A stretch of 64,000 nt of DNA from UBA2336 sp046294915. GTDB taxonomy: Bacteria > Bacteroidota > Bacteroidia > Cytophagales > Cyclobacteriaceae. The first letter of the stretch is position 1; every line of letters starts with the position of its first letter. Both the position numbers and the translations under genes were made by a program. Under the pieces are notes generated by a model. That model worked only from the letters and a program-made list of their open reading frames with translations. It had not been told where the DNA came from and searched no databases. The stretch lies in assembly GCA_046294915.1 (NCBI GenBank), contig JBKBOE010000002.1, positions 15,749-79,748 of the forward strand, in the 5' to 3' direction. Shown here piece by piece: positions 1 through 7,165 of the stretch.

Positions 1-1065
1 CGTTACATGTCCCATTTTCCGAAAAGGCTTGGTAATTCTCTTTCCGTATAAATGGACATGAACCCCGGACAGGCTTATTACTTTCTCAAACCCTTTGTAA
101 CGGGCCGGCCCTATGTACCCCGGTTCGCCTAACAGGTTAACCATAGCACTGGGCAGAAGCAGATGCGTTTCTCCAAGCGGCAAACCTAAAATGGCGCGCA
201 GGTGCTGCTCATACTGCGAGGTGGCATTTGCTTCGATGGTATGATGCCCGCTGTTGTGCGGACGGGGGGCAATTTCGTTAATCAGCAATTGCCCCTTTCG
301 GGTTACAAACATCTCAACGGCCAGCAGGCCAACCATTTTCAATTCATTAATCGTTCTGCACGCTATGGACTCTGCTTCGCGTTCTACAGCACGACTTATT
401 CGGGCTGGTGCAAAAAGGTATTCCACCAGGTTTTTTTCAGGATGAAAAACCATCTCAACCGGTGGAAATGCTTTTATCTCACCGCGTTCATTACGGGCTA
501 CGATAACGGATATTTCACGCTCAAAATCAACGAACTGTTCCAATAAACCCGGGCTGTCAAAGGCTTTGCGCAAATCCTTTTTTGAGCGGATCACCTGTAC
601 GCCACGTCCGTCATATCCCTCCCGGCCAAGTTTGTGCACCGCGGGAAGAAATTCAGCGTGCTTCTTCACATCAGCCCGGTTCTCCGTAAGATGAAAAGGT
701 GCCGTAGGAAGGCCGCATTCGCGGTAGAAAATTTTCTGCGTGCGTTTGTCCTGAATGAGTTCAATAACCTCAGGCTGTGGATATATGCGTTTGCCTTTGC
801 CGGCCAGTGCTTTAAGCGCCCGGATATTTACATTTTCGATTTCGATGGTAATGATGTCACACGCATCTCCAAACTTCATTACCGTGCGGTAGTCGGTTAA
901 TTTACCTGTTTGAAAAGGAGCCAACCCGCGGCAGGGGGCGTCTTTATCAGGATCAAGCACGCGAAAGGCCAGGTTGTAATCCATACCCGACTGTATCAAC
1001 ATACGACCTAACTGGCCTCCACCGAGTATACCAATTGTAAAATCCTGCTGAAATAATTTTCTCAC
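1..1065 (-). CDS. purK: N5-carboxyaminoimidazole ribonucleotide synthase PurK (3' end cut by window edge)
   Basis: PurK uses ATP and bicarbonate to carboxylate aminoimidazole ribonucleotide in cytosolic purine synthesis. The protein opens with a Rossmann-like GILGGGQLGRML segment, continues with an ATP-grasp domain (KLGREGYDGRGVQV around residues 140-155) and the INEIAPRPHNSGH motif near residue 290. It ends at the edge in RKMGHVT, a conserved C-terminal PurK motif. About 355 codons are present, so roughly 20-35 residues are missing beyond position 1. No in-frame ATG precedes the homologous N-terminus, so I use GTG at 1065-1063. No purE is visible in the window. Confidence 0.93.
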   Translation of the reverse strand, partial: MRKLFQQDFTIGILGGGQLGRMLIQSGMDYNLAFRVLDPDKDAPCRGLAPFQTGKLTDYRTVMKFGDACDIITIEIENVNIRALKALAGKGKRIYPQPEVIELIQDKRTQKIFYRECGLPTAPFHLTENRADVKKHAEFLPAVHKLGREGYDGRGVQVIRSKKDLRKAFDSPGLLEQFVDFEREISVIVARNERGEIKAFPPVEMVFHPEKNLVEYLFAPARISRAVEREAESIACRTINELKMVGLLAVEMFVTRKGQLLINEIAPRPHNSGHHTIEANATSQYEQHLRAILGLPLGETHLLLPSAMVNLLGEPGYIGPARYKGFEKVISLSGVHVHLYGKRITKPFRKMGHVT

Positions 1066-1171
1066 CGTATAAATGTGGCCTAAATTTAGATAGATTCAGG
1101 TATTCCTGAGTACAAAATCTTAACACTAACCTTTCACCATGATTCGTTAATCTTTCATTATCTTAAGCATC

Positions 1172-1714
1172 ATGAAAACATACAGTCTCACTTTAGTTGT
1201 CTTGCTGGCTTTTTCAGTGAATAGCATAGCCCAGGTGATCGGGAAACCGTTTCCGGTCATGGAGGCCGAAACTGTGGAGGACAAAAAAGTACTTTTGCCC
1301 GATGCCGCAAAGGGCAAGTTTACCCTTTTAGGCCTGGCCTACTCAAAAAAATCAGAAGATGAACTGAACAGCTGGTTTCAGCCGGTTTTTGAAAAGTTCA
1401 TTCAGAAAAACAAAGGTTTATTTGAGGGCTTCGGGTACGATGTTAACGTATATTTTGTACCCATGTTCACGGGGGTTAATGCGGCCGCCACCGGTACTGC
1501 CAAGCGCAAAGCATTAAAAAATGTTGACCCGCAGTTGCTCCCTTACATTCTCTTTTACAAGGGCGAATTAAAGCCCTATAAAGATGCCCTTGACTTTGAG
1601 AAAAAAGACATCCCGTACTTCTTTGTATTGGATAAAGACGGGAAGATTATTTATGCAACAAGCGGAAAATACAGCACGGCCAAAATGAACGAGGTAGAAA
1701 ACGTACTGGAGTAA
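1172..1714 (+). CDS. Secreted thioredoxin-fold protein without CxxC (ATP10-like)
   Basis: A 180-residue exported protein with a clear signal peptide (cleavage near residue 20, after SIAQ). The mature part opens with GKPFPVMEAET, typical of the first strand of AhpC/TlpA-like thioredoxin folds, and has a PYFFVLDKDGKIIYATSG strand-turn-strand near residues 147-164. The redox CxxC is absent, so it is unlikely to be a dithiol oxidoreductase. The arrangement with SW..P resembles ATP10-type assembly factors, but that is inference. It lies 6 bp before the PrsW gene, which suggests cotranscription. Confidence 0.75.
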   Translation: MKTYSLTLVVLLAFSVNSIAQVIGKPFPVMEAETVEDKKVLLPDAAKGKFTLLGLAYSKKSEDELNSWFQPVFEKFIQKNKGLFEGFGYDVNVYFVPMFTGVNAAATGTAKRKALKNVDPQLLPYILFYKGELKPYKDALDFEKKDIPYFFVLDKDGKIIYATSGKYSTAKMNEVENVLE

Positions 1715-1720
1715 AACCCA

Positions 1721-2440
1721 ATGGATATCTTCATCCTTCTTGCACTTGCTCTGGCTCCCGGTATAGCCATTGGAATCTACATCTACCTCAAGGATCACCA
1801 TGAACGTGAACCCATTGGACTGCTGTTAACCAGCTTTTTCTATGGCACACTTAGCACTTTAGTTACATTTGCTATAAGCTGGCCTCTTGATTTTTTAGTT
1901 AGCCTGAAAGATGGCGATATAGTAGATCAATTTACGAATGCCTTTTTTAAAGTTGCATTGGTTGAAGAGTTCAGTAAATTCATTTTTATCCGTTTCGTAT
2001 TATATCCAAATAAAAATTTTAACGAACCATTTGATGGCATTGTGTACGCCACCATGGTGGGTATGGGGTTCGCAACATTTGAAAATATTCTGTATGTATT
2101 TCATTACGGTATACCCACCGGAATTTTACGCATGTTCACTGCGGTACCCGCCCACGCCTGTTTTGCCGTATTGATGGGCTACTTCCTGGGAAAAGCAAAG
2201 TTTACTCATCGCAAAGAAGTTTACTATTCGATAGTTGCCTTGCTGGTGGCTACGGTTTTTCACGGAGCGTATGACTACTTCTGGTTTATTGCTTTTGTTC
2301 CCGGCATTTGGGTAGGAGCTATCATCTCCTTAATAGTAGCATTAATACTCTCTAAAAAAGCCATCCGGCTGCATCAGCAATCTTCACCGTTTATTCGTCC
2401 GGATTCAATACCCGATAATCCGGATAATCCATCAACCTGA
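1721..2440 (+). CDS. PrsW-family intramembrane protease
   Basis: A 239-residue polytopic membrane protein of the PrsW/CAAX-protease-like glutamic peptidase group, which cleaves membrane-embedded substrates such as anti-sigma factors. Diagnostic residues are visible: E82-E83 in LVEEFSK, FENILY (E121, N122), H145 in VPAHACFAV and H181 in FHGAYDY. About seven hydrophobic segments span the chain, and the C-terminus is a short polar tail rich in Pro/Asp/Asn. It follows the thioredoxin-fold gene by 6 bp and converges on rng. The substrate is unknown; no sigma/anti-sigma pair is adjacent. Confidence 0.9.
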   Translation: MDIFILLALALAPGIAIGIYIYLKDHHEREPIGLLLTSFFYGTLSTLVTFAISWPLDFLVSLKDGDIVDQFTNAFFKVALVEEFSKFIFIRFVLYPNKNFNEPFDGIVYATMVGMGFATFENILYVFHYGIPTGILRMFTAVPAHACFAVLMGYFLGKAKFTHRKEVYYSIVALLVATVFHGAYDYFWFIAFVPGIWVGAIISLIVALILSKKAIRLHQQSSPFIRPDSIPDNPDNPST

Positions 2441-2528
2441 CAGACTATCTTACGGTAAGCGATGATACGATCCGTGAACTATCCGAAAAAGGCTCATCAG
2501 TACGATGACGCCCGCCACTGGTGACTAA

Positions 2529-4082
2529 TCAGGCATTTAGTTGAATTTCCTCGCCTTCCTTATTCAGGAACTTGAATTCCGTTATCCCCATCGAAGAATC
2601 TATTTCCATATTCACCCAGCGCTTGTATTTAAAAAACCATTTTAGCCGTTGCGAAAAAATGCCTTTAGTAAAATACGAGTGTAAATAGGGATGCAGGGCT
2701 AAAACCAGTTGCCGCTGATTTTGCTTTACCAGCAAATACTCCAACGTCTTCTCAATCTGATCAGAAACAAGAATCGATGCACCAATCTTGCCGGTTCCAT
2801 TGCATGCAGGGCACACTTCTTTTGTGGCAATGTTAACCTGTGGCCTAACCCGTTCGCGGGTAATCTGCATCAATCCGAATTTTGAAAGGGGCAGAACAGT
2901 AGATTTTGCATTGTCCTTCTCCATTTCCTCTTTCATGATCTTATGGATCTGCTTCTTATTATCGTGGCTTTTCATGTCAATGAAATCCACCACGATAATT
3001 CCGCCCATATCGCGCAGGCGAAGCTGGCGGGCAATTTCTTTTGCTGCTTCGATATTCACCGACAATGCCGTGTTCTCCTGGTTGTCTTCCCGGTTGGATT
3101 TATTGCCGCTGTTTACATCTATTACGTGGAGCGCCTCGGTATGTTCAATAATCAGGTATCCTCCTCCTTTAAGGCTAACCGTTTGGCCAAAAGCCGATTT
3201 AATCTGCTTTTCAATACCGTAGTGTTCAAAAATCTTTACTCTGCCTGTGTACAGCTTTACAATCTTCTCCTGCTCAGGGGATATGGTGCGGATGTACGTG
3301 CGGATTTCCTCATAGATTTTCTTGTCATCTACATGAATGTTATCGAATGATTCGTTGAGCAAATCGCGCACGAGCGATGATGTTTTATTCAACTCACCGA
3401 TGAGCTTCTCGTTTGGCTGTGCATTGGGGAGGCGGGCTATTCCTTCCTCCCAGGTTTTCACCAGGTTACGGAGGTCGCGATCAAGATCGGCTACCTCAAC
3501 GCCTTCGGCTACCGTACGTACAATAACCCCGAAATTTTCAGGCTTAATGGATTGGATGAGGCGTAACAGGCGTTTGCGCTCATCGCTGCTGGTAATTTTC
3601 TTCGATACGTTAACCGTATTCGAAAAGGGCACAAGCACCAGGTAGCGCCCGGCCAATGATAACTCGCAGGACAGTCGTGGTCCCTTTGTCGAGATGGGTT
3701 CCTTTACAATTTGTACCGGTAGCAACTGCCCTTTGGTCAGTTGCTGGCTTATTTTGCCATGTTTATCAATGTCCGGCTCGAGCGTAAATTTCTCCAGCTT
3801 GCCGAAAATCTTCTTGGCCCGAACCAGTTTTGTAAACTTCTGTAATGAACTGAATTGCGGCCCAAGATCAAGATAGTGAAGGAAAGCATCTTTGTCATAC
3901 CCGACATCGATGAAGGCTGCATTTAACCCCTGCACCACTTTTTTTACGGTGCCCATGTAAATATCACCTACGGTGAATTTACTTCCTTCTGTTTCCTGAT
4001 GAAACTCAACAAGTGATTTATCCCGAAGAAGGGCTATACGACATTCGTCCTGAGCAGTACTGATAATTAGTTCGTTGCTCAC
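2529..4082 (-). CDS. rng: Ribonuclease G (RNase E/G family)
   Basis: Endoribonuclease that cleaves single-stranded RNA in mRNA turnover and rRNA 5'-end maturation. The 517-residue chain has an N-terminal S1-like region (FTVGDIYMGTVKKVVQGL near 36-53). The catalytic aspartates lie in the HVIDVNSG and VVDFIDM segments, and the zinc-link motif CPACNGTG follows in the C-terminal third. It lacks the long disordered tail of RNase E, so the G form fits. It is the last gene of a leftward group with the mS38-like small protein, a TPR protein and HU. A perfect 7-bp inverted repeat lies in its leader. Confidence 0.95.
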   Translation of the reverse strand: MSNELIISTAQDECRIALLRDKSLVEFHQETEGSKFTVGDIYMGTVKKVVQGLNAAFIDVGYDKDAFLHYLDLGPQFSSLQKFTKLVRAKKIFGKLEKFTLEPDIDKHGKISQQLTKGQLLPVQIVKEPISTKGPRLSCELSLAGRYLVLVPFSNTVNVSKKITSSDERKRLLRLIQSIKPENFGVIVRTVAEGVEVADLDRDLRNLVKTWEEGIARLPNAQPNEKLIGELNKTSSLVRDLLNESFDNIHVDDKKIYEEIRTYIRTISPEQEKIVKLYTGRVKIFEHYGIEKQIKSAFGQTVSLKGGGYLIIEHTEALHVIDVNSGNKSNREDNQENTALSVNIEAAKEIARQLRLRDMGGIIVVDFIDMKSHDNKKQIHKIMKEEMEKDNAKSTVLPLSKFGLMQITRERVRPQVNIATKEVCPACNGTGKIGASILVSDQIEKTLEYLLVKQNQRQLVLALHPYLHSYFTKGIFSQRLKWFFKYKRWVNMEIDSSMGITEFKFLNKEGEEIQLNA

Positions 4083-4122
4083 AACGTTATGGTTTAAATG
4101 TGTATAGACTCCAGGTGTTGAT

Positions 4123-4139
4123 GTCCGCTCTTAGCGGAC
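4123..4139 (-). repeat. Hairpin in the rng leader
   Basis: A perfect 7-bp inverted repeat (GTCCGCT / AGCGGAC) with a 3-nt loop lies between the 29-codon gene and rng. On the transcribed strand no U-run follows, so it does not look like an intrinsic terminator. It could be an RNA processing or stability element within the shared transcript. Confidence 0.6.
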
Positions 4140-4151
4140 TTCAACTATAGC

Positions 4152-4241
4152 TTACTTCTTCTTATGTCTGTTTTTTCTCAAGCGCTTCTTGCGCTTGTGA
4201 GTAGCCATTTTGTGTTTTTTTCTTTTTTTTCCGCTTGGCAT
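4152..4241 (-). CDS. Small highly basic ribosome-associated protein, AURKAIP1/COX24 (mS38/bS22-like) type
   Basis: A 29-codon gene starting MPSGKKRKK and ending NRHKKK. More than half of the residues are Lys or Arg, with no acidic residue. Short proteins of this kind occur across Bacteroidota and are annotated as AURKAIP1/COX24-domain proteins, related to mitochondrial mS38 and actinobacterial bS22, which sit in the small ribosomal subunit. It lies between the TPR gene (46 bp upstream) and rng (69 bp downstream) on the same strand. The ribosomal role is inferred from family resemblance; the reading frame itself is clear. Confidence 0.85.
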   Translation of the reverse strand: MPSGKKRKKHKMATHKRKKRLRKNRHKKK

Positions 4242-4287
4242 AATGGTTAATGTTTTGCCCCTTCCCTTGGGAAGAAGTCGTGTTACT

Positions 4288-5094
4288 TTATTTTAAGTCC
4301 TTTAAATACGAATCGGCTGTAGCTTGTACAGCCGGATCGCTATCCAATTGCTTCACTTTTTCGAACTGCGTCCGGGCACGACCGCTTTCGCCTTTATTCA
4401 TATAGGCCACCCCCAATAGTAAGTGCCCTTGCACATGGTTGGCATTTATCGTAATCAACTCGGATAACCTTTCAATGGCGCGGTCGTATTGCCCCGATTG
4501 TATGGCCAGCATACCCAGGTTAAATAATGCCGTTTCATTTTTAGGGTCAGCTGCCAGCACCTCCCTGAGCAAAGTAATTCCCTGCATCGGGTTGGCTGAT
4601 GAAAGGTAGGTCATTGCCATTTTCGACTTTACGTCAAAATTTTCTGGCTGCCTGGCCAGGATTTTGGTAAAGTATTCCTGGGCTTTGAGCGCCAGTTCAT
4701 TTTGCTTGCCCGGGTCGGTTGCAAATGTATAGGCATCATACCAGGCATTGCCTGCCCTCGTCCAACTCTCCAACGTGTTAAAGAACATTGCAGCCTTCTC
4801 AGCAAACCATGCTGCGCTATCAAACCTGCCTGCTTTTGTGTACAGGCTGGCTAATGAATCGGCAAAGATAGCACTTTTTTCATCCGTGCCTGCGTTCTGA
4901 TAGGCACGCCTGAGTTTAGCCAGGTTTTGCTTAATCCCTGATGGTACCCTGTGGGGATCCGCCTGCTCTTCATCCTGAGCCGCTTGCGAGGGGGCAGCGG
5001 TTTCATTGTTGCGCACTACAAATTTCGGCAGCATGTACAAGGCAACAACCAGTGCCGTACTAATTGCCACGAGAAGGATTCTATTCTTCAGCAT
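4288..5094 (-). CDS. Membrane-anchored tetratricopeptide repeat protein
   Basis: A 268-residue protein with one N-terminal membrane segment (residues about 5-22), a polar linker rich in Ala/Glu/Gln, then at least four TPR units between about 90 and 265. The units include AMTYLSSANPMQGITLLREV and LFNLGMLAIQSGQYDRAIERL. It is a scaffold type with no catalytic motif. It lies 21 bp downstream of HU and upstream of the mS38-like gene and rng, a gene order I recognise from other Bacteroidota genomes. The partner is unknown. Confidence 0.85.
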   Translation of the reverse strand: MLKNRILLVAISTALVVALYMLPKFVVRNNETAAPSQAAQDEEQADPHRVPSGIKQNLAKLRRAYQNAGTDEKSAIFADSLASLYTKAGRFDSAAWFAEKAAMFFNTLESWTRAGNAWYDAYTFATDPGKQNELALKAQEYFTKILARQPENFDVKSKMAMTYLSSANPMQGITLLREVLAADPKNETALFNLGMLAIQSGQYDRAIERLSELITINANHVQGHLLLGVAYMNKGESGRARTQFEKVKQLDSDPAVQATADSYLKDLK

Positions 5095-5115
5095 GGTTTT
5101 GGTGCGCCAGCAACA

Positions 5116-5424
5116 TCAGGCCTTCTCGGCATGTTGCTTTACTTTGTCGCTGTTTTTGATTTTGTTGACAAAAATCTTTGCCGGCTTGAAACTCGGCACA
5201 TAGTGTTCGTCTATTACCAGAGCTGTGTTGCGGGAAATGTTACGGGCTATTTTTTTCTTTCTTTTCTTATTCACAAAACTGCCAAAGCCACGAATATAAA
5301 CATTGTGGCCATTAGCCATATTACTCTTGATCACGCTGAAGAATGCCTCTACGGAGGCCGTAACATCTGCTTTATCTACTCCGGTCTTTTCAGCGATTTC
5401 ATTAATGATGTCTGCTTTCGTCAC
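5116..5424 (-). CDS. HU/IHF-family DNA-binding protein
   Basis: A 102-residue nucleoid protein. It begins MTKADIINEIAEKTGVDKADV and contains the strand-arm region GHNVYIRGFGSFVNKKRKKK, in which GFGSF is the family hallmark. The arm region carries RNISRNTAL instead of the common RNP motif of HU. A Lys-rich tail extends past the usual 90 residues. It is first in a leftward group with the TPR gene and rng, and divergent from mutY. An exact TAACTTTG -7 element lies about 37 bp upstream of the start codon. Confidence 0.92.
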   Translation of the reverse strand: MTKADIINEIAEKTGVDKADVTASVEAFFSVIKSNMANGHNVYIRGFGSFVNKKRKKKIARNISRNTALVIDEHYVPSFKPAKIFVNKIKNSDKVKQHAEKA

Positions 5425-5460
5425 GACTGTAAAGTTTTAGTAATGCCTTTTTCGGGAGGC

Positions 5461-5468
5461 CAAAGTTA
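5461..5468 (-). promoter_or_regulatory. Candidate -7 element (TAACTTTG) for the HU-TPR-rng group
   Basis: Exact match to the Bacteroidota -7 consensus TAnnTTTG on the minus strand, 37 bp before the HU start codon. I do not see a clear -33 TTG at the expected distance, so this is a partial promoter call. Confidence 0.5.
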
Positions 5469-5521
5469 ATTTGTGGCTTCAGAATTAAAAATGAATATTG
5501 AAAAAATTGATAATCAGGAGG

Positions 5522-6577
5522 ATGGACAGTCGCTATTTCTCTCAAAAAGTCGTTGAATGGTACCTTAAAAACAAACGAAACTTACCGTGGCGCTCTACCC
5601 GAGATCCTTATAAGGTCTGGCTTTCAGAAATAATTCTTCAACAAACCCGTGTCCGGCAGGGCCTGCCTTACTATAATCAATTTGTTAAAAAATTTCCAAC
5701 CGTCCGTACATTGGCTCGGGCTTCTGAGCAAACCGTACTTCGGTCATGGCAGGGATTGGGTTATTACACACGTGCACGCAACTTACACCGATGCGCACGT
5801 ATTATCGTTAAGAAATTCAACGGAAAGTTTCCCCAACGCTATGTTGACTTGCTTGAATTGCCCGGTATTGGCAGCTACACAGCGGCTGCCATTGCTTCCA
5901 TCTGCTTTAATGAAGCCAGGGCCGTGCTTGATGGCAACGTGTTTCGCGTTTTGGCCAGGATATTTGGTATTCATCAACCGGTTAATTCTTCAGTAGGCAA
6001 ACAGGTATTTACCGAATTGGCCAATGAACTCATCGACAAGGAGCGGCCCGCGCTGTTCAATCAAGCTATGATGGAATTCGGAGCATTGATATGCTCGCCC
6101 AAAAAACCCTTGTGTTCCGAGTGCCTGTTTAAAAAACAATGTGTGGCTTATGCTGCAGGTCTTCAAAGCGAACTGCCCGTCAAAATCAAGAAGAAAGCCA
6201 TCCGAGTACGGTACTTCAATTATGTTGTTTTCCGTTCAGGCAATTTCTTGTTTATGAAAAAGCGTTCCGGTAAAGACATCTGGGGGGGGTTGTATGATTT
6301 TTACCTGCTTGAAAGCCCCCGGCCAGTAACTCTCCTTACTCACCTGAAAAGTGTGGATACAAGTCTTGCTAACCTTCTAAGCCGCAATGGCCGTGTATTT
6401 CCAAATCATCGGTATAAACATGTGCTTAGTCATCAGGTTGTATTGGCGCGATTTGGTGTCATTAATGCGATTCCTGAAAAAAAATATGGAGTAAAAAAAT
6501 TCAGCCTTAAAACCATTGAAAAGCTGCCAAAGCCCATCTTAATCAGCCGAATTTTGAAGGATTTGCAACTTTTATAG
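5522..6577 (+). CDS. mutY: A/G-specific adenine glycosylase MutY
   Basis: Removes adenine mispaired with 8-oxoguanine in base-excision repair. From ATG 5522 the protein has 351 residues. The order is LSEIILQQTR helix, the helix-hairpin-helix with LPGIGSYTAAAI, the catalytic Asp in AVLDGNV, and a 4Fe-4S cluster C-x6-C-x2-C-x5-C at C191, C198, C201 and C207. A NUDIX-like C-terminal region with WGGLYDF follows. An upstream in-frame TTG at 5498 is possible, but the family begins near this ATG. The gene is divergent from HU and precedes ssb, the standard Bacteroidota mutY-ssb-gldE-gldD order. Confidence 0.95.
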   Translation: MDSRYFSQKVVEWYLKNKRNLPWRSTRDPYKVWLSEIILQQTRVRQGLPYYNQFVKKFPTVRTLARASEQTVLRSWQGLGYYTRARNLHRCARIIVKKFNGKFPQRYVDLLELPGIGSYTAAAIASICFNEARAVLDGNVFRVLARIFGIHQPVNSSVGKQVFTELANELIDKERPALFNQAMMEFGALICSPKKPLCSECLFKKQCVAYAAGLQSELPVKIKKKAIRVRYFNYVVFRSGNFLFMKKRSGKDIWGGLYDFYLLESPRPVTLLTHLKSVDTSLANLLSRNGRVFPNHRYKHVLSHQVVLARFGVINAIPEKKYGVKKFSLKTIEKLPKPILISRILKDLQLL

Positions 6578-6592
6578 TTGCTTCAAGATTGG

Positions 6593-6600
6593 TATTTTTG
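6593..6600 (+). promoter_or_regulatory. Candidate -7 element (TATTTTTG) upstream of ssb
   Basis: Exact TAnnTTTG match 97 bp before the ssb start, just after mutY. No convincing -33 TTG sits 19-21 bp upstream. If used, the transcript would carry the palindrome at 6615-6654 in its leader. Confidence 0.4.
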
Positions 6601-6614
6601 CGTTCCAGTTGGTT

Positions 6615-6654
6615 GTCATTGCAAGGCACGCTGCGCAGCTCCCATTGCAATGAC
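6615..6654. repeat. Nested palindromic REP-like element between mutY and ssb
   Basis: Outer 10-bp perfect inverted repeat GTCATTGCAA / TTGCAATGAC enclosing a 20-nt centre that holds the 10-bp palindrome GCTGCGCAGC. There is no following T-run. The outer arms resemble the GTCATTGC-type dispersed intergenic repeats seen in many genomes; only one copy lies in this window. Confidence 0.7.
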
Positions 6655-6696
6655 TTCTTTCATTTATGTGAGTTAGCGAAATAAACAGGTAACCCT

Positions 6697-7143
6697 ATGT
6701 CAGGAGTAAATAAAGTAATTCTTGTTGGTCGTCTTGGTCGTGATCCGGAAGTACGGAATCTCGAAAGCGGAGTATCGGTGGCCAATTTTACGCTAGCAAC
6801 CTCTGAAAGCTACCGCGACAGAACCACTGGCGAGCGAAAAGAAACAACCGAATGGCATAATATTGTTTTATGGAGAGGTCTTGCCGAAGTGGCACAAAAA
6901 TATCTGCACAAGGGCGACATGGTGTATGTTGAGGGTAAACTCAGAACGCGCTCGTGGGAAAAAGAAGGCGTAACCCGATACACCACTGAAATTGTGGCTG
7001 ATAATATGACTATGCTTTCAACGCGCGGTAGCGGTAGCAGCTCCGGAACAGAAAACCAGGGCTATGCTTCACCGAAAAGTACAGGTTCGGAAACCGTACC
7101 TTTGCCAGCCGATACGGGCGGCACTGATGATCTGCCTTTTTAA
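6697..7143 (+). CDS. ssb: Single-stranded DNA-binding protein
   Basis: Binds and protects single-stranded DNA in replication, repair and recombination. The 148-residue protein starts MSGVNKVILVGRLGRDPEV and has the OB-fold with WHNIVLWRGLAEVAQKYL and VYVEGKLRTRSWEKEGV. A Ser/Gly-rich linker follows, and the acidic tip ends DDLPF, the site that recruits partner proteins. The length and tail are standard. It sits between mutY and gldE on the same strand. Confidence 0.97.
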   Translation: MSGVNKVILVGRLGRDPEVRNLESGVSVANFTLATSESYRDRTTGERKETTEWHNIVLWRGLAEVAQKYLHKGDMVYVEGKLRTRSWEKEGVTRYTTEIVADNMTMLSTRGSGSSSGTENQGYASPKSTGSETVPLPADTGGTDDLPF

Positions 7144-7165
7144 TGGTTGACTAACCCATACCCTC

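Noticed and set aside
202..900. Plus-strand frames of 114 and 88 codons
   Set aside because: They lie antisense within purK, whose minus-strand frame has clear family motifs throughout.
5508..5521. AGGAGG just before mutY
   Set aside because: It abuts the start codon with no spacing and Bacteroidota rarely depend on Shine-Dalgarno pairing; I treat it as coincidental.
6565..6581. Short inverted repeat GCAACT / AGTTGC at the mutY stop
   Set aside because: Only 6 bp with an A/T loop and no T-run after it; too weak to call a terminator.
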